A DNA stretch of 64,000 bases from Melieria omissa (Eukaryota; Arthropoda; Insecta; Diptera; Ulidiidae), in assembly GCA_963971225.1 (NCBI GenBank), contig CAXARI010000032.1, forward strand, positions 1 through 64,000, given 5' to 3'. Each line of letters starts with the position of its first letter. The stretch's first letter is position 1. Below are positions 1-11,424 of this stretch, in pieces. The position numbers and the translations under genes are program-made. Below the pieces are notes generated by a model. That model searched no databases and was not told the origin of the DNA. It saw nothing but the letters and a program-made list of their open reading frames with translations.

Positions 1-302
1 AACCAATACATTTAAATTTGCCAAAAAAAATCCAAACAAATTATTTAATTAATTGAATTAGTTGAAAGCACATTGTGCATTTCGCTTGACCCTTAAAATT
101 ATAAGTGAAAAAAATATAATGTTCCCATTTGTCATTGCCGAAAGGCAAACCAATCGCCAACACAAAAACTACAACAACAGAAGCATCTAATTTTTTTCAT
201 ACATAGAATTTCTTGAGGCAACAAAACAAAAATCAGCGCAGCCCCCACACGTGTTGCTTCGTTGCTGTCACAACAACGACTGATTGAAATAATGCACCTC
301 TG
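1..302. mobile_element. hAT-type MITE, cut by the window edge
   Basis: The window opens inside a MITE copy. Its right terminus (CACCTCTG) ends at 302 and is followed by the ATCTATAT duplication. The left terminus lies outside the window. Confidence 0.8.
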
Positions 303-2336
303 ATCTATATAACCAATCAAATGCTTGTGGAACCTAAGTACGCACAATCACTTTAATCAAAATGGCGTCAAAATTAAGCCAGAGTGACCACCTTTCACCA
401 ATTTGGTAAATAAAAAAAATATCCCACCGGCAGCATGATCGAAATTATAGCTGTTAAATCTCGACCCGTTAACGGATTTTAATAATATTATGCCTTATTA
501 TTTAGCTAGACTCGTATGCTTTCTATAATGGTATCAATCATCCTTCTATACCCCAAGGTTCGAAAGCAAATCGATTTGGAACGGTGACTTTGAAAAAATT
601 GCTACTTGGGTGCAACCACTAAAATGCTTGTCAACACCAAATGCATAAGTGCATATTAATAATTGACCCCTTAAAATTTAGCCAGAGTCTTATGCTTTCT
701 ATATTGGTCCCTACCTTTTCATTATCCTTCAGGAATAATGAGCATATCGATGCGCAAGGATAACATTGAAAAACTGCCTATTACAAAATACACACTCACC
801 ACTAAAGTGCTTATAGATTCCAAACGGTATGGGTTACGTTAATAAAAAACACCTTAAAATGTAGCTAGAGATTGCAGCTTTATCAACTTAAATCAATAAC
901 TTGATTACTATTCGGCAATCATGAACAGATCGATGCGCAAGAGTGACATTAAATGGCTGCCTACTGCAAACTCGATAAAATGCTTGTAAAATATGATAAT
1001 TCTAGGTTTATAGAAAAAATAATAACCTTGAAACCTAGCTGGAGTTTTGAGCTTTCATAAATGGGGTCAATCTTCTCGCTATCTCAAATAATGCAGGAGA
1101 ATTTCGTTGTGGAAAAGTGATATCGACCACATGATACATCTATATCAGGGGTGCCCAAAATATTCTTATGGAAAAGCAAAAACCAATACCTGTAAAGTTG
1201 CCCAAAAAATGCAAACAAATTATTTAATTAGTTGAATTAGTTGAAAGCACATTGTGCATTTCGCTTGACCCTTAAAATTATAAGTGAAAAAAATATAATG
1301 TTCCCATTTGACATTGCCGAAAGGCCAACCAATCGCCAACACAAAAAAGCATACACACAAAAACTACAACAACAAAAGCATCTAATTTTTTCATACATAG
1401 AATTTCTTGAGGCAACAAAACAAAAATCCGCGCAGCCCCCACACGTGTTGCTTCGTTGCTGTCACAACAACGACTGATTGAAAGAATGCACCTCTGATCT
1501 ATATAACCAATCAAATGCTTGTGGAACCTAAGTACGCACAATCACTTTAATCAAAATGGCGTCAAAATTAAGCCAGAGTGACCACCTTTCACCAATTTGG
1601 TAAATAAAAAAAATATCCCACCGGCAGCATGATCGAAATTATGGCTCTTAAATCTCGACCCGTTAACGGATTTTAATAATATTATGCCTTATTATTTAGC
1701 TAGACTCGTATGCTTTCTATAATGGTATCAATCATCCTTCTATACCCCAAGGTTCGAAAGCAAATCGATTTGGAACGGTGACTTTGAAAAAATTGCTACT
1801 TGGGTGCAACCACTAAAATGCTTGTCAACACCAAATGCATAAGTGCATATTAATAATTGACCCCTTAAAATTTAGCCAGAGTCTTATGCTTTCTATATTG
1901 GTCCCTAACTTTTCATTATCCTTCAGGACTAATGAGCACATCGATGCGCAAGGATAACATTGAAAAACTGCCTATTACAAAATACACACTCACCACTAAA
2001 GTGCTTATAGATTCCAAACGGTATGGGTTACGTTAATAAAAAACCCCTTAAAATGTAGCTAGAGATTGCAGCTTTATCAAATTAAATCAATAATTTGATT
2101 ACTATTAGGCAATCATGAACAGATCGATGCACAAGAGTGACATTAAATGGCTGCCTACTGCAAAATCGATAAAATGCTTGTAAAATATGATGATTCTAGG
2201 TTTATAGAAAAAATAATAACCTTAAAACCTAGCTGGAGTTTTGAGCTTTCATAAATGGGGTCAATCTTCTCGCTATCTCAAATAATGCAGGAGAATGTCG
2301 TTGTGGAAAAGTGATATCGACCACATGATACATCTA

Positions 2337-2956
2337 TAGGGTGTTTTTTTTAGAGGTATAGAACTTCGAATTGAAATAAAACACAAGAAAATCGTTTTAA
2401 TGTCCATCAATTTGGCTTTATTGGAAGCATAATTTTATGCCATTAATGTTTAAATATGATCTCGGGCATGTGGCCGCCGCGGCTGGCTCGAATAAAGCCA
2501 ATTCTACAGGTCCAATTTTCAATCTTCCATAAAGTTGATGGACAAAGCTCCAATTGCTGTGCACGGTGGCGAATCGATTCATTCGGGTCCTCTTCAACAT
2601 TTTGCTCTACAGCGGCAATTGTTTCTTCGGTGCGCACTGTTCGACGTCTCTGCGGATGCGTATTATCACATAGAGTAAACGTAGTGCGAAAACGACCCAT
2701 GGTTAACCGAATTAATTGCTCTGATGGACGATTATGTCGACCAGAAAATGGACGGAGCTTGCGGTAAACTTCGCGAACTGAACCATTATTTTCGAAATAA
2801 ATTTGAACGATTTGCAAGCGTTGTTCTTTTGTCAACCTGTTCATGATGAAATGGCAAACCAAACTGAACATAACTGACATTAGAGTTGCCAGATTTTACC
2901 ACAAAATTCCAGTTTTACCTCTATTCGAAAAACAAACCTCTAAAAAAAACACCCTA
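2337..2956 (-). mobile_element. Tc1/mariner-type deletion derivative, copy 1
   Basis: A 620-bp insert with inverted ends that begin TAGGGTGTTTTTTTTAGAGG, flanked by a TA duplication (2335-2336 and 2957-2958), as expected for IS630/Tc1/mariner transposons. It sits within the ATCTATAT duplication of the hAT MITE, so it arrived later. It carries one minus-strand ORF that keeps only the two ends of a transposase. The neighbouring sequence is normal satellite on both sides. Confidence 0.9.
2443..2844 (-). pseudogene. Truncated Tc1/mariner-type transposase (DNA-binding part only), copy 1
   Basis: 133 codons. The N-terminal ~105 residues (start MNRLTKEQRLQIVQ) match, from memory of the family, the helix-turn-helix region (DUF4817-like) of a transposase very common in insects. 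It continues through a second helix-turn-helix with the LCPSTLWKI motif. The last ~25 residues, ending HMPEIIFKH, match that family's extreme C terminus. The roughly 200-residue DDE/D catalytic core between them is missing, yet the join is in frame. The ATG at 2844 is preferred over an in-frame ATG 36 bases upstream because family members start MNRL. The product could bind transposon ends but cannot catalyse transposition. Expression is unknown. Confidence 0.8.
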
Positions 2957-4157
2957 TATATCAGGGGTGCCCAAAGTCTTCTTATGGAAAAGCAAAAACT
3001 AATACATTTAAAGTTGCCCCAAAAATGCAAACAAATTATTTAATTAATTGAATTAGTTGAAAGCACATTGTGCATTTCGCTTGACCCTTAAAATTATAAG
3101 TGAAAAAAATATAATGTTCCCATTTGACATTGCCGAAAGGCCAACCAATCGCCAACACAAAAAAGCATACACACAAAAACTACAACAACAGAAGCATCTA
3201 ATTTTTTTTCATACATAGAATTTCTTGAGGCAACAAAACAAAAATCAGCGCAGCCCCCACACGTGTTGCTTCGTTGCTGTCACAACAACGACTGATTGAA
3301 AGAATGCACCTCTGATCTATATAACCAATCAAATGCTTGTGGAACCTAAGTACGCACAATCACTTTAATCAAAATGGCGTCAAAATTAAGCCAGAGTGAC
3401 CACCTTTCACCAATTTGGTAAATAAAAAAAATATCCCACCGGCAGCATGATCGAAATTATGGCTCTTAAATCTCGACCCGTTAACGGATTTTAATAATAT
3501 TATGCCTTATTATTTAGCTAGACTCGTATGCTTTCTATAATGGTATCAATCATCCTTCTATACCCCAAGGTTCGAAAGCAAATCGATTTGGAACGGTGAC
3601 TTTGAAAAAATTGCTACTTGGGTGCAACCACTAAAATGCTTGTCAACACCAAATGCATAAGTGCATATAAATAATTGACCCCTTAAAATTTAGCCAGAGT
3701 CTTATGCTTTCTATATTGGTCCCTAACTTTTCATTATCCTTCAGGAATAATGAGCATATCGATGCGCAAGGATAACATTGAAAAACTGCCTATTACAAAA
3801 TACACACTCACCACTAAAGTGCTTATAGATTCCAAACGGTATGGGTTACGTTAATAAAAAACCCCTTAAAATGTAGCTAGAGATTGCAGCTTTATCAAAT
3901 TAAATCAATAATTTCATTACTATTCGGCAATCATGAACAGATCGATGCGCAAGAGTGACATTAAATGGCTGCCTACTGCAAAATCGATAAAATGCTTGTA
4001 AAATATGATGATTCTAGGTTTATCGAAAAACGAATAACCTTAAAACCTAGCTGGAGTTTTGAGCTTTCATAAATGGGGTCAATCTTCTCGCTATCTCAGA
4101 TAATGCAGGAGAATTTCGTTGTGGAAAAGTGATATCGACCACATGATACATCTATAT

Positions 4158-4511
4158 TAGGGGTGCCCAAAATCTTCTTATGGAAAAGCAAAAACCAATA
4201 CATGTAAAGTTGAACAAAAAAATGCAAACAAATTATTTAATTAATTGAATTAGTTGAAAACACATTGTGCATTTCGCTTGACCCTTAAAATTATAAGTGA
4301 AAAAAATATAATGTTCCCATTTGTCATTGCCGAAAGGCCAACCAATCGCCAACACAAAAAAGCATACACACAAAAACTACAACAACAAAAGCATCTAATT
4401 TTTTTTCATACATACAAATTCTTGAGGCAACAAAACAAAAATCCGCGCAGCCCCCACACGTGTTGCTTCGTTGCTGTCACAACAACGACTGATTGAAAGA
4501 ATGCACCTCTG
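4158..4511. mobile_element. hAT-type MITE fixed in the monomer (long form)
   Basis: A 354-bp version of the same MITE, with ATCTATAT duplications at 4150-4157 and 4512-4519. It carries about 17 extra bases (an A-rich stretch containing GCATACAC) after CGCCAAC, compared with the short form. In this copy the first base of the left terminus is T instead of C. Long and short forms are interspersed in the array; long forms follow the anchors near 1241, 3057, 4254, 7251, 25080, 26278, 27473, 29850, 31046 and 35556. Confidence 0.85.
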
Positions 4512-4583
4512 ATCTATATAATCAATCAAATGCTTGTGGAACCTAAGTACGCACAATCACTTTAATCAAAATGGCGTCAAAAT

Positions 4584-4710
4584 TAAGCCAGAGTGACCAC
4601 ATTTCACCAATTTGGTAAATAAAAAAATATCCCACCGCCAGCATGATCGAAATTAGGGCTGTTAAATCTCGACCCGTTAACGGATTTTAATAATATTATG
4701 CCTTATTATT
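4584..4710 (+). repeat. Ancient satellite unit E (shortened, ~127 bp)
   Basis: It starts with an AAGCCAGAG motif matching the TAGCYAGAG start of units A-C, and carries a TCGA about 62 bp in, against TCGAT at 68 bp in A-C. It is about 50 bp shorter than its neighbours. This is the most diverged unit, and the assignment rests on the start motif and on the correct 55-bp spacing from the preceding AATGCTTGT motif. Confidence 0.65.
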
Positions 4711-4886
4711 TAGCTAGACTCGTATGCTTTCTATAATGGTATCAATCATCCTTCTATACCCCAAGGTTCGAAAGCAAATCGATTTGGAACGGTGACTTTG
4801 AAAAAATTGCTACTTGGGTGCAACCACTAAAATGCTTGTCAACACCAAATGCATAAGTGCATATTAATAATTGACCCCTTAAAATT
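4711..4886 (+). repeat. Ancient satellite unit A (176 bp)
   Basis: Starts TAGCTAGA. TCGAT lies at offset 68, GTGAC at offset 81 and AATGCTTGT at offset 120; the next unit starts 56 bp after the last motif. The same spacing recurs in units B, C and D. Confidence 0.88.
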
Positions 4887-5069
4887 TAGCCAGAGCCTTA
4901 TGCTTTCTATATTGGTCCCTAACTTTTCATTATCCTTCAGGAATAATGAGCATATCGATGCGCAAGGATAACATTGAAAAACTGCCTATTACAAAATACA
5001 CACTCACCACTAAAGTGCTTATAGATTCCAAACGGTATGGGTTACGTTAATAAAAAACCCCTTAAAATG
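4887..5069 (+). repeat. Ancient satellite unit B (183 bp)
   Basis: Starts TAGCCAGA. TCGAT lies at offset 68 and ATAAC (in place of GTGAC) at offset 81. A diverged AAGTGCTTA motif lies 57 bp before the next unit. It ends in an ACCCCTTAAAAT junction also seen at the A/B boundary. Confidence 0.88.
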
Positions 5070-5243
5070 TAGCTAGAGATTGCAGCTTTATCAAATTAAA
5101 TCAATAATTTGATTACTATTAGGCAATCATGAACAGATCGATGCGCAAGAGTGACATTAAATGGCTGCCTACTGAAAAATCGATAAAATGCTTGTAAAAT
5201 ATGATAATTCTAGGTTTATAGAAAAAATAATAACCTTGAAACC
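5070..5243 (+). repeat. Ancient satellite unit C (174 bp)
   Basis: Starts TAGCTAGAG. TCGAT lies at offset 68, GTGAC at offset 81 and AATGCTTGT at offset 118, 56 bp before unit D. A fragment of this unit is also found displaced next to the SINE copies (for example 11439-11495). Confidence 0.88.
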
Positions 5244-5353
5244 TAGCTGGAGTTTTGAGCTTTCATAAATGGGGTCAATCTTCTCGCTATCTCAGATAAT
5301 GCAGGAGAATTTCGTTGTGGAAAAGTGATATCGACCACATGATACATCTATAT
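5244..5353 (+). repeat. Ancient satellite unit D, left part (split by MITE)
   Basis: Starts TAGCTGGAG. TCGTT lies at offset 68 and GTGAT at offset 81, exactly as in A-C. The unit then stops at ATCTATAT (5346-5353), the target duplication of the MITE. The missing right part, with its AATGCTTGT motif 55 bp before unit E, lies on the other side of the MITE (for example 5693 onward). Rejoined, the unit is about 174 bp long. Confidence 0.85.
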
Positions 5354-5692
5354 CAGGGGTGCCCAAAATCTTCTTATGGAAAAGCAAAAACCAATACATG
5401 TAAAGTTGCCCAAAAACAATGCAAACAAATTATTTAATTAATTGAATTAGTTGAAAGCACATTGTGCATTTCGCTTGACCCTTAAAATTATAAGTGAAAA
5501 AAATATAATGTTCCCATTTGACATTGCCGAAAGGCGAACCAATCGCCAAAACAAAAACTACAACAACAGAAGCATCTAATTTTTTTTCATACATAGAATT
5601 TCTTGAGGCAACAAAACAAAAATCCGCGCAGCCCCCACACGTGTTGCTTCGTTGCTGTCACAACAACGACTGATTGAAAGAATGCACCTCTG
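5354..5692. mobile_element. hAT-type MITE fixed in the monomer (short form)
   Basis: This 339-bp block is flanked by an exact 8-bp direct repeat, ATCTATAT, at 5346-5353 and 5693-5700. Its ends form a short inverted repeat: CAGGGGTGC on the left, and CAGAGGTGC reading inward from the right. An 8-bp duplication and CAG-type short termini are hallmarks of the hAT superfamily. It has no coding capacity. Removing it restores the 174-bp length of satellite unit D, independent evidence that it is an insertion. Each full monomer carries one, so it was captured before the 1.2-kb repeat was amplified. It contains a CACGTG hexamer near its right third. Confidence 0.85.
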
Positions 5693-6531
5693 ATCTATAT
5701 AATCAATCAAATGCTTGTGGAACCTAAGTACGCACAATCACTTTAATCAAAATGGCGTCAAAATTAAGCCAGAGTGACCACCTTTCACCAATTTGGTAAA
5801 TAAAAAAATATCCCACCGGCAGCATGATCGAAATTATGGCTTTTAAATCTCGACCCGTTAACGGATTTTAATAATATTATGCCTTATTATTTAGCTAGAC
5901 TCGTATGCTTTCTATAATGGTATCAATCATCCTTCTATACCCCAAGGTTCGAAAGCAAATCGATTTGGAACGGTGACTTTGAAAAAATTGCTACTTGGGT
6001 GCAACCACTAAAATGCTTGTCAACACCAAATGCATAAGTGTATATTAATAATTTACCCCTTAAAATTTAGCCAGAGTCTTATGCTTTCTATATTGGTTCC
6101 TACCTTTTCATTATCCTTCAGGAATAATGAGCATATCGATGCGCAAGGATAACATTGAAAAACTGCCTATTACAAAATACACACTCACCACTAAAGTGCT
6201 TATAGATTCCAAACGGTATGGGTTACGTTAATAAAAAACCCCTTAAAATGTAGCTAGAGATTGCAGCTTTATCAAATTAAATCAATAATTTGATTACTAT
6301 TAGGCAATCATGAACAGATCGATGCGCAAGAGTGACATTAAATGGCTGCCTACTGCAAAATCGATAAAATGCTTGTAAAATATGATGATTCTAGGTTTAT
6401 AGAAAAAATAATAACCTTAAAACCTAGCTGGAGTTTTGAGCTTTCATAAATGGGGTCAATCTTCTCGCTATCTCAAATAATGCAGGAGAATGTCGTTGTG
6501 GAAAAGTGATATCGACCACATGATACATCTA

Positions 6532-7150
6532 TAGGGTGTTTTTTTTAGAGGTATAGAACTTCGAATTGAAATAAAACACAAGAAAATCGTTTTAATGTCC
6601 ATCAATTTGGCTTTATTGGAAGCATAATTTTATGACATTAATGTTTAAATATGATTTCGGGCATGTGGCCGCCGCGGCTGGCTCGAATAAAGCCAATTCT
6701 ACAGGTCCAATTTTCAATCTTCCATAAAGTTGATGGACAAAGCTCCAATTGCTGTGCACGGTGGCGAATCGATTCATTCGGGTCCTCTTCAACATTTTGC
6801 TCTACAGCGGCAATTGTTTCTTCGGTGCGCACTGTTCGACGTCTCTGCGGATGCGTATTATCACATAGAGTAAACGTAGTGCGAAAACGACCCATGGTTA
6901 ACCGAATTAATTGCTCTGATGGACGATTATGTCGACCAGAAAATGGACGGAGCTTGCGGTAAACTTCGCGAACTGAACCATTATTTTCGAAATAAATTTG
7001 AACGATTTGCAAGCGTTGTTCTTTTGTCAACCTGTTCATGATGAAATGGCAAACCAAACTGAACATAACTGACATTAGAGTTGCCAGATTTTACCACAAA
7101 ATTCCAGTTTTACCTCTATTCGAAAAACAAACCTCTAAAAAAACACCCTA
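6532..7150 (-). mobile_element. Tc1/mariner-type deletion derivative, copy 2
   Basis: Nearly identical to the insert at 2337-2956, one A shorter in a homopolymer near the right end, in the same orientation and at the same nucleotide of the monomer, with the same TA duplication (6530-6531, 7151-7152). The adjoining satellite shares private variants with copy 1, for example GAATGTCG instead of GAATTTCG just upstream. The second copy therefore arose by duplication of an array segment (offset 4195 bp), not by a second transposition. Confidence 0.9.
6638..7039 (-). pseudogene. Truncated Tc1/mariner-type transposase (DNA-binding part only), copy 2
   Basis: The 145-residue open frame that includes this ORF is identical in amino-acid sequence to the one at 2443-2844. 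It has an N-terminal helix-turn-helix region, an in-frame loss of the DDE/D core, and the last ~25 residues of the full transposase. It was copied along with the array. The unbroken frame in both copies may only reflect recent duplication. Confidence 0.8.
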
Positions 7151-10100
7151 TATATCAGGGGTGCCCAAAGTCTTCTTATGGAAAAGCAAAAACCAATACA
7201 TTTAAAGTTGCCCCAAAAATGCAAACAAATTATTTAATTAATTGAATTAGTTGAAAGCACATTGTGCATTTCGCTTGACCCTTAAAATTATAAGTGAAAA
7301 AAATATAATGTTCCCATTTGACATTGCCGAAAGGCCAACCAATCGCCAACACAAAAAAGCATACACACAAAAACTACAACAACAAAAGCATCTAATTTTT
7401 TTCATACATAGAATTTCTTGAGGCAACAAAACAAAAATCCGCGCAGCCCCCACACGTGTTGCTTCGTTGCTGTCACAACAACGACTGATTGAAAGAATGC
7501 ACCTCTGATCTATATAATCAATCAAATGCTTGTGGAACCTAAGTACGCACAATCACTTTAATCAAAATGGCGTCAAAATTAAGCCAGAGTGACCACATTT
7601 CACCAATTTGGTAAATTAAAAAATATCCCACCGCCAGCATGATCGAAATTAGGGCTGTTAGATCTCGACCCGTTAACGGATTTTAATAATATTATGCTTT
7701 CTTATTTAGCTAGACTCGTATGCTTTCTATAATGGTATCAATCATCCTTCTATACCCCAAGGTTCGAAAGCAAATCGATTTGGAACGGTGACTTTGAAAA
7801 AATTGCTACTTGGGTGCAACCACTAAAATGCTTGTCAACACCAAATGCATAAGTGCATATTAATAATTTACCCCTTAAAATTTAGCCAGAGTCTTATGCT
7901 TTCTATATTGGTCCCTACCTTTTCATTATCCTTCAGGAATAATGAGCATATCGATGCGCAAGGATAACATTGAAAAACTGCCTATTACAAAATACACACT
8001 CACCACTAAAGTGCTTATAGATTCCAAACGGTATGGGTTACGTTAATAAAAAACCCCTTAAAATGTACCTAGAGATTGCAGCTTTATCAAATTAAATCAA
8101 TAATTTGATTACTATTCCGCAATCATGAACAGATCGATGCGCAAAAGTGACATTAAATGGCTGCCTACTGCAAAATCGATAAAATGCTTGTAAAATATGA
8201 TGATTCTAGGTTTATAGAAAAAATAATAACCTCAAAACCTAGCTGGAGTTTTGAGCTTTCATAAATGGGGTCAATCTTCTCGCTATCTCAAATAATGCAG
8301 GAGAATTTCGTTGTGGAAAAGTGATATCGACCACATGATACATCTATATCAGGGGGTGCCCAAAATCTTCTTATGGAAAAGCAAAAACCAATACATGTAA
8401 AGTTGCCCAAAAAAAATGCAAACAAATTATTTAATTAGTTGAATTAGTTGAAAGCACATTGTGCATTTCGCTTGACCCTTAAAATTATAAGTGAAAAAAA
8501 TATAATGTTCCCATTTGTCATTGCCGAAAGGCCAACCAATCGCCAAAACAAAAACTACAACAACAGAAGCATCTAATTTTTTTTCATACGTAGAATTTCT
8601 TGAGGCAACAAAACAAAAATCCGCGCAGCCCCCACACGTGTTGCTTCGTTGCTGTCACAACAACGACTGATTGAAAGAATGCACCTCTGATCTATATAAT
8701 CAATCAAATGCTTGTGGAACCTAAGTACGCACAATCACTTTAATCCAAATGGCGTCAAAATTAAGCCAGAGTGACCACCTTTCACCAATTTGGTAAATAA
8801 AAAAATATCCCACCGGCAGCATGATCGAAATTATGGCTGATAAATCTCGACCCGTTAACGGATTTTAATAATATTATGCCTTATTATTTAGCTAGACTCG
8901 TATGCTTTCTATAATGGTATCAATCATCCTTCTATACCCCAAGGTTCGAAAGCAAATCGATTTGGAACGGTGACTTTGAAAAAATTGCTACTTGGGTGCA
9001 ACCACTAAAATGCTTGTCAACACCAAATGCATAAGTGCATATTAATAATTTACCCCTTAAAATTTAGCCAGAGTCTTATGCTTTCTATATTGGTCCCTAC
9101 CTTTTCATTATCCTTCAGGAATAATGAGCATATCGATGCGCAAGGATAACATTGAAAAACTGCCTATTACAAAATACACACTCACCACTAAAGTGCTTAT
9201 AGATTCCAAACGGTATGGGTTACGTTAATAAAAAACCCCTTAAAATGTACCTAGAGATTGCAGCTTTATCAAATTAAATCAATAATTTGATTACTATTCC
9301 GCAATCATGAACAGATCGATGCGCAAAAGTGACATTAAATGGCTGCCTACTGCAAAATCGATAAAATGCTTGTAAAATATGATGATTCTAGGTTTATAGA
9401 AAAAATAATAACCTTAAAACCTAGCTGGAGTTTTGAGCTTTCATAAATGGGGTCAATCTTCTCGCTATCTCAGATAATGCAGGAGAATTTCGTTGTGGAA
9501 AAGTGATATCGACCACATGATACATCTATATCAGGGGTGCCCAAAATCTTCTTATGGAAAAGCAAAAACCAATACATGTAAAGTTGCCCAAAAATATGCA
9601 AACAAATTATTTAATTAATTGAATTAGTTGAAAGCACATTGTGCATTTCGCTTGACCCTGAAAATTATAAGTGAAAAAAATATAATGTTCCCATTTGTCA
9701 TTGCCGAAAGGCCAACCAATCGCCAAAACAAAAACTACAACAACAAAAGCATCTAATTTTTTTTCATACATACAATTTCTTGAGGCAACAAAACAAAAAT
9801 CCGCGCAGCCCCCACACGTGTTGCTTCGTTGCTGTCACAACAACGACTGATTGAAAGAATGCACCTCTGATCTACATAATCAATCAAATGCTTGTGGAAC
9901 CTAAGTACGCACAATCACTTTAATCAAAATGGCGTCAAAATTAAGCCAGAGTGACCACCTTTCACCAATTTGGTAAATAAAAAAAATATCCCACCGCCAG
10001 CATGATCGAAATTATGGCTGTTAAATCTCGACCCGTTAACGGATTTTAATAATATTATGCCTTATTATTTAGCTAGACTCGTATGCTTTCTATAATGGTA

Positions 10101-11096
10101 TCAATCATCCTTCTATACCCCAAGGTTCGAAAGCAAATCGATTTGGAACGGTGACTTTGAAAAACTTGCTACTTGGGTGCAACCACTAAAATGCTTGTCA
10201 ACACCAAATGCATAAGTGCATATTAATAATTGACCCCTTAAAATTTAGCCAGAGTCTTATGCTTTCTATATTGGTCCCTACCTTTTCATTATCCTTCAGG
10301 AATAATGAGCATATCGATGCGCAAGATAACATTGAAAAACTGCCTATTACAAAATACACACTCACCACTAAAGTGCTTATAGATTCCAAACGGTATGGGT
10401 TACGTTAATAAAAAACCCCTTAAAATGTAGCTAGAGATTGCAGCTTTATCAAATTAAATCAATAATTTGATTACTATTCCGCAATCATGGACAGATCGAT
10501 GCGCAAAAGTCACATTAAATGGCTGCCTACTGCAAAATCGATAAAATGCTTGTAAAATATGATGATTCTAGGTTTATAGAAAAAATAATAACCTTAAAAC
10601 CTAGCTGGAGTTTTGAGCTTTCATAAATGGGGTCAATCTTCTCGCTATCTCAGATAATGCAGGAGAATTTCGTTGTGGAAAAGTGATATCGACCACATGA
10701 TACATCTATATCAGGGGGTGCCCAAAATATTCTTATGGAAAAGCAAAAACCAATACATGTAAAGTTGCCCAAAAAATGCAAACAAATTATTTAATTAATT
10801 GAATTAGTTGAAAGCACATTGTGCATTTCGCTTGACCCTTAAAATTATAAGTGAAAAAAATATTATGTTCCCATTTGTCATTGCCGAAAGGCCAACCAAT
10901 CGCCAAAACAAAAACTACAACACACAAGCATCTAATTTTTTTTCATACATAGAATTTCTTGAGGCAACAAAACAAAAATCCGCGCAGCCCCCACACGTGT
11001 TGCTTCGTTGCTGTCACAACAACGACTGATTGAAAGAATGCACCTCTGATCTATATAACCAATCAAATGCTTGTGGAACCTAAGTACGCACAATCA

Positions 11097-11424
11097 TAAT
11101 AATAATTGATTGGCACGACAGCCCGCTTACGCGAGACTAAGGCCTAGCTTCCCGCAACCACCCGTGTTGTGCGTGTGAATTTTGTACGCGGGTGGAAGGG
11201 ACCTACAGTTTTATGCCGGTTCCGAACGGCAGGTTGGGAGCTTTTTCATAGGCAATTTTTACTCTCAGAGGTTTGCCATTTCCAGCTGAGAGGACAGCCA
11301 CCGAAAGAGAAAACGAGTTTCCCGTTATTTTTTTTTAGGTGTTACTACATGCAGAATTCGAACTAGCGTCGCTCTGCATGCGACTCGCTTGGACCGCGCA
11401 CTAACCAACTGAGCCACGGCGGCT
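11097..11424 (-). mobile_element. tRNA-derived SINE, copy 1
   Basis: About 328 bp. On the minus strand it begins with a tRNA-like head: an A box (TGGCTCAGTTGG, 11416-11405) and, 52 nt downstream, a B-box-like sequence (AGTTCGAATTC, 11364-11354). These are the internal promoter elements of RNA polymerase III. The body ends in a short (ATT)n tail at the low-coordinate end, typical of a LINE-mobilised SINE. It does not fold as a normal tRNA, because the acceptor halves do not pair. No target duplication is visible, consistent with later rearrangement of its right flank. The plus-strand 65-codon ORF across it is incidental. Confidence 0.8.

Larger units (their letters stand above)
4158..5353 (+). 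repeat. Reference satellite monomer, 1196 bp
   Basis: A clean monomer chosen to show internal structure. In order: hAT-type MITE 4158-4511; right part of ancient unit D 4512-4583; unit E 4584-4710; unit A 4711-4886; unit B 4887-5069; unit C 5070-5243; left part of unit D 5244-5353. Subtracting the MITE and one 8-bp target duplication leaves about 835 bp, which is four units of 174-183 bp plus one short unit of 127 bp. Every full monomer in the window has this order. Confidence 0.9.
1500..7150. repeat. Higher-order duplication with 4195-bp offset
   Basis: Two array segments, each ending in a Tc1 derivative (2337-2956 and 6532-7150), align at an offset of about 4195 bp, which is three monomers plus the insert. 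Shared private variants flank both inserts. Scattered differences (for example GACTAATGAGCAC near 1926 against GAATAATGAGCAT near 6121) show this duplication is older than the 2874-bp and 2437-bp ones. The left limit is approximate. Confidence 0.6.

Noticed and set aside
6532..7150. Independent second transposition of the Tc1 derivative to the same site
   Set aside because: Private satellite variants on the flanks are shared with the first copy, so segment duplication is simpler.
7247..7552. Recurrent ~101-codon minus-strand ORF in the satellite monomer (also near 25076 and 35552), and plus-strand ORFs beginning MKAHCAFRL
   Set aside because: Length and frame change from copy to copy through small indels, composition is that of the surrounding DNA, and the region is the non-coding hAT MITE. 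No start context or codon conservation supports a gene.
10198..10408. Overlapping 63- and 66-codon ORFs on both strands, repeated at 13072-13282
   Set aside because: They fall in satellite unit B and are broken in most monomers; the repeat is part of the 2874-bp duplication.
11169..11366. 65-codon plus-strand ORF repeated four times
   Set aside because: It lies antisense within the tRNA-derived SINE; its identity between copies reflects segmental duplication.
11341..11424. A genuine tRNA gene on the minus strand
   Set aside because: A and B boxes are present, but the ends do not form an acceptor stem and the sequence continues into a SINE body with an ATT tail.
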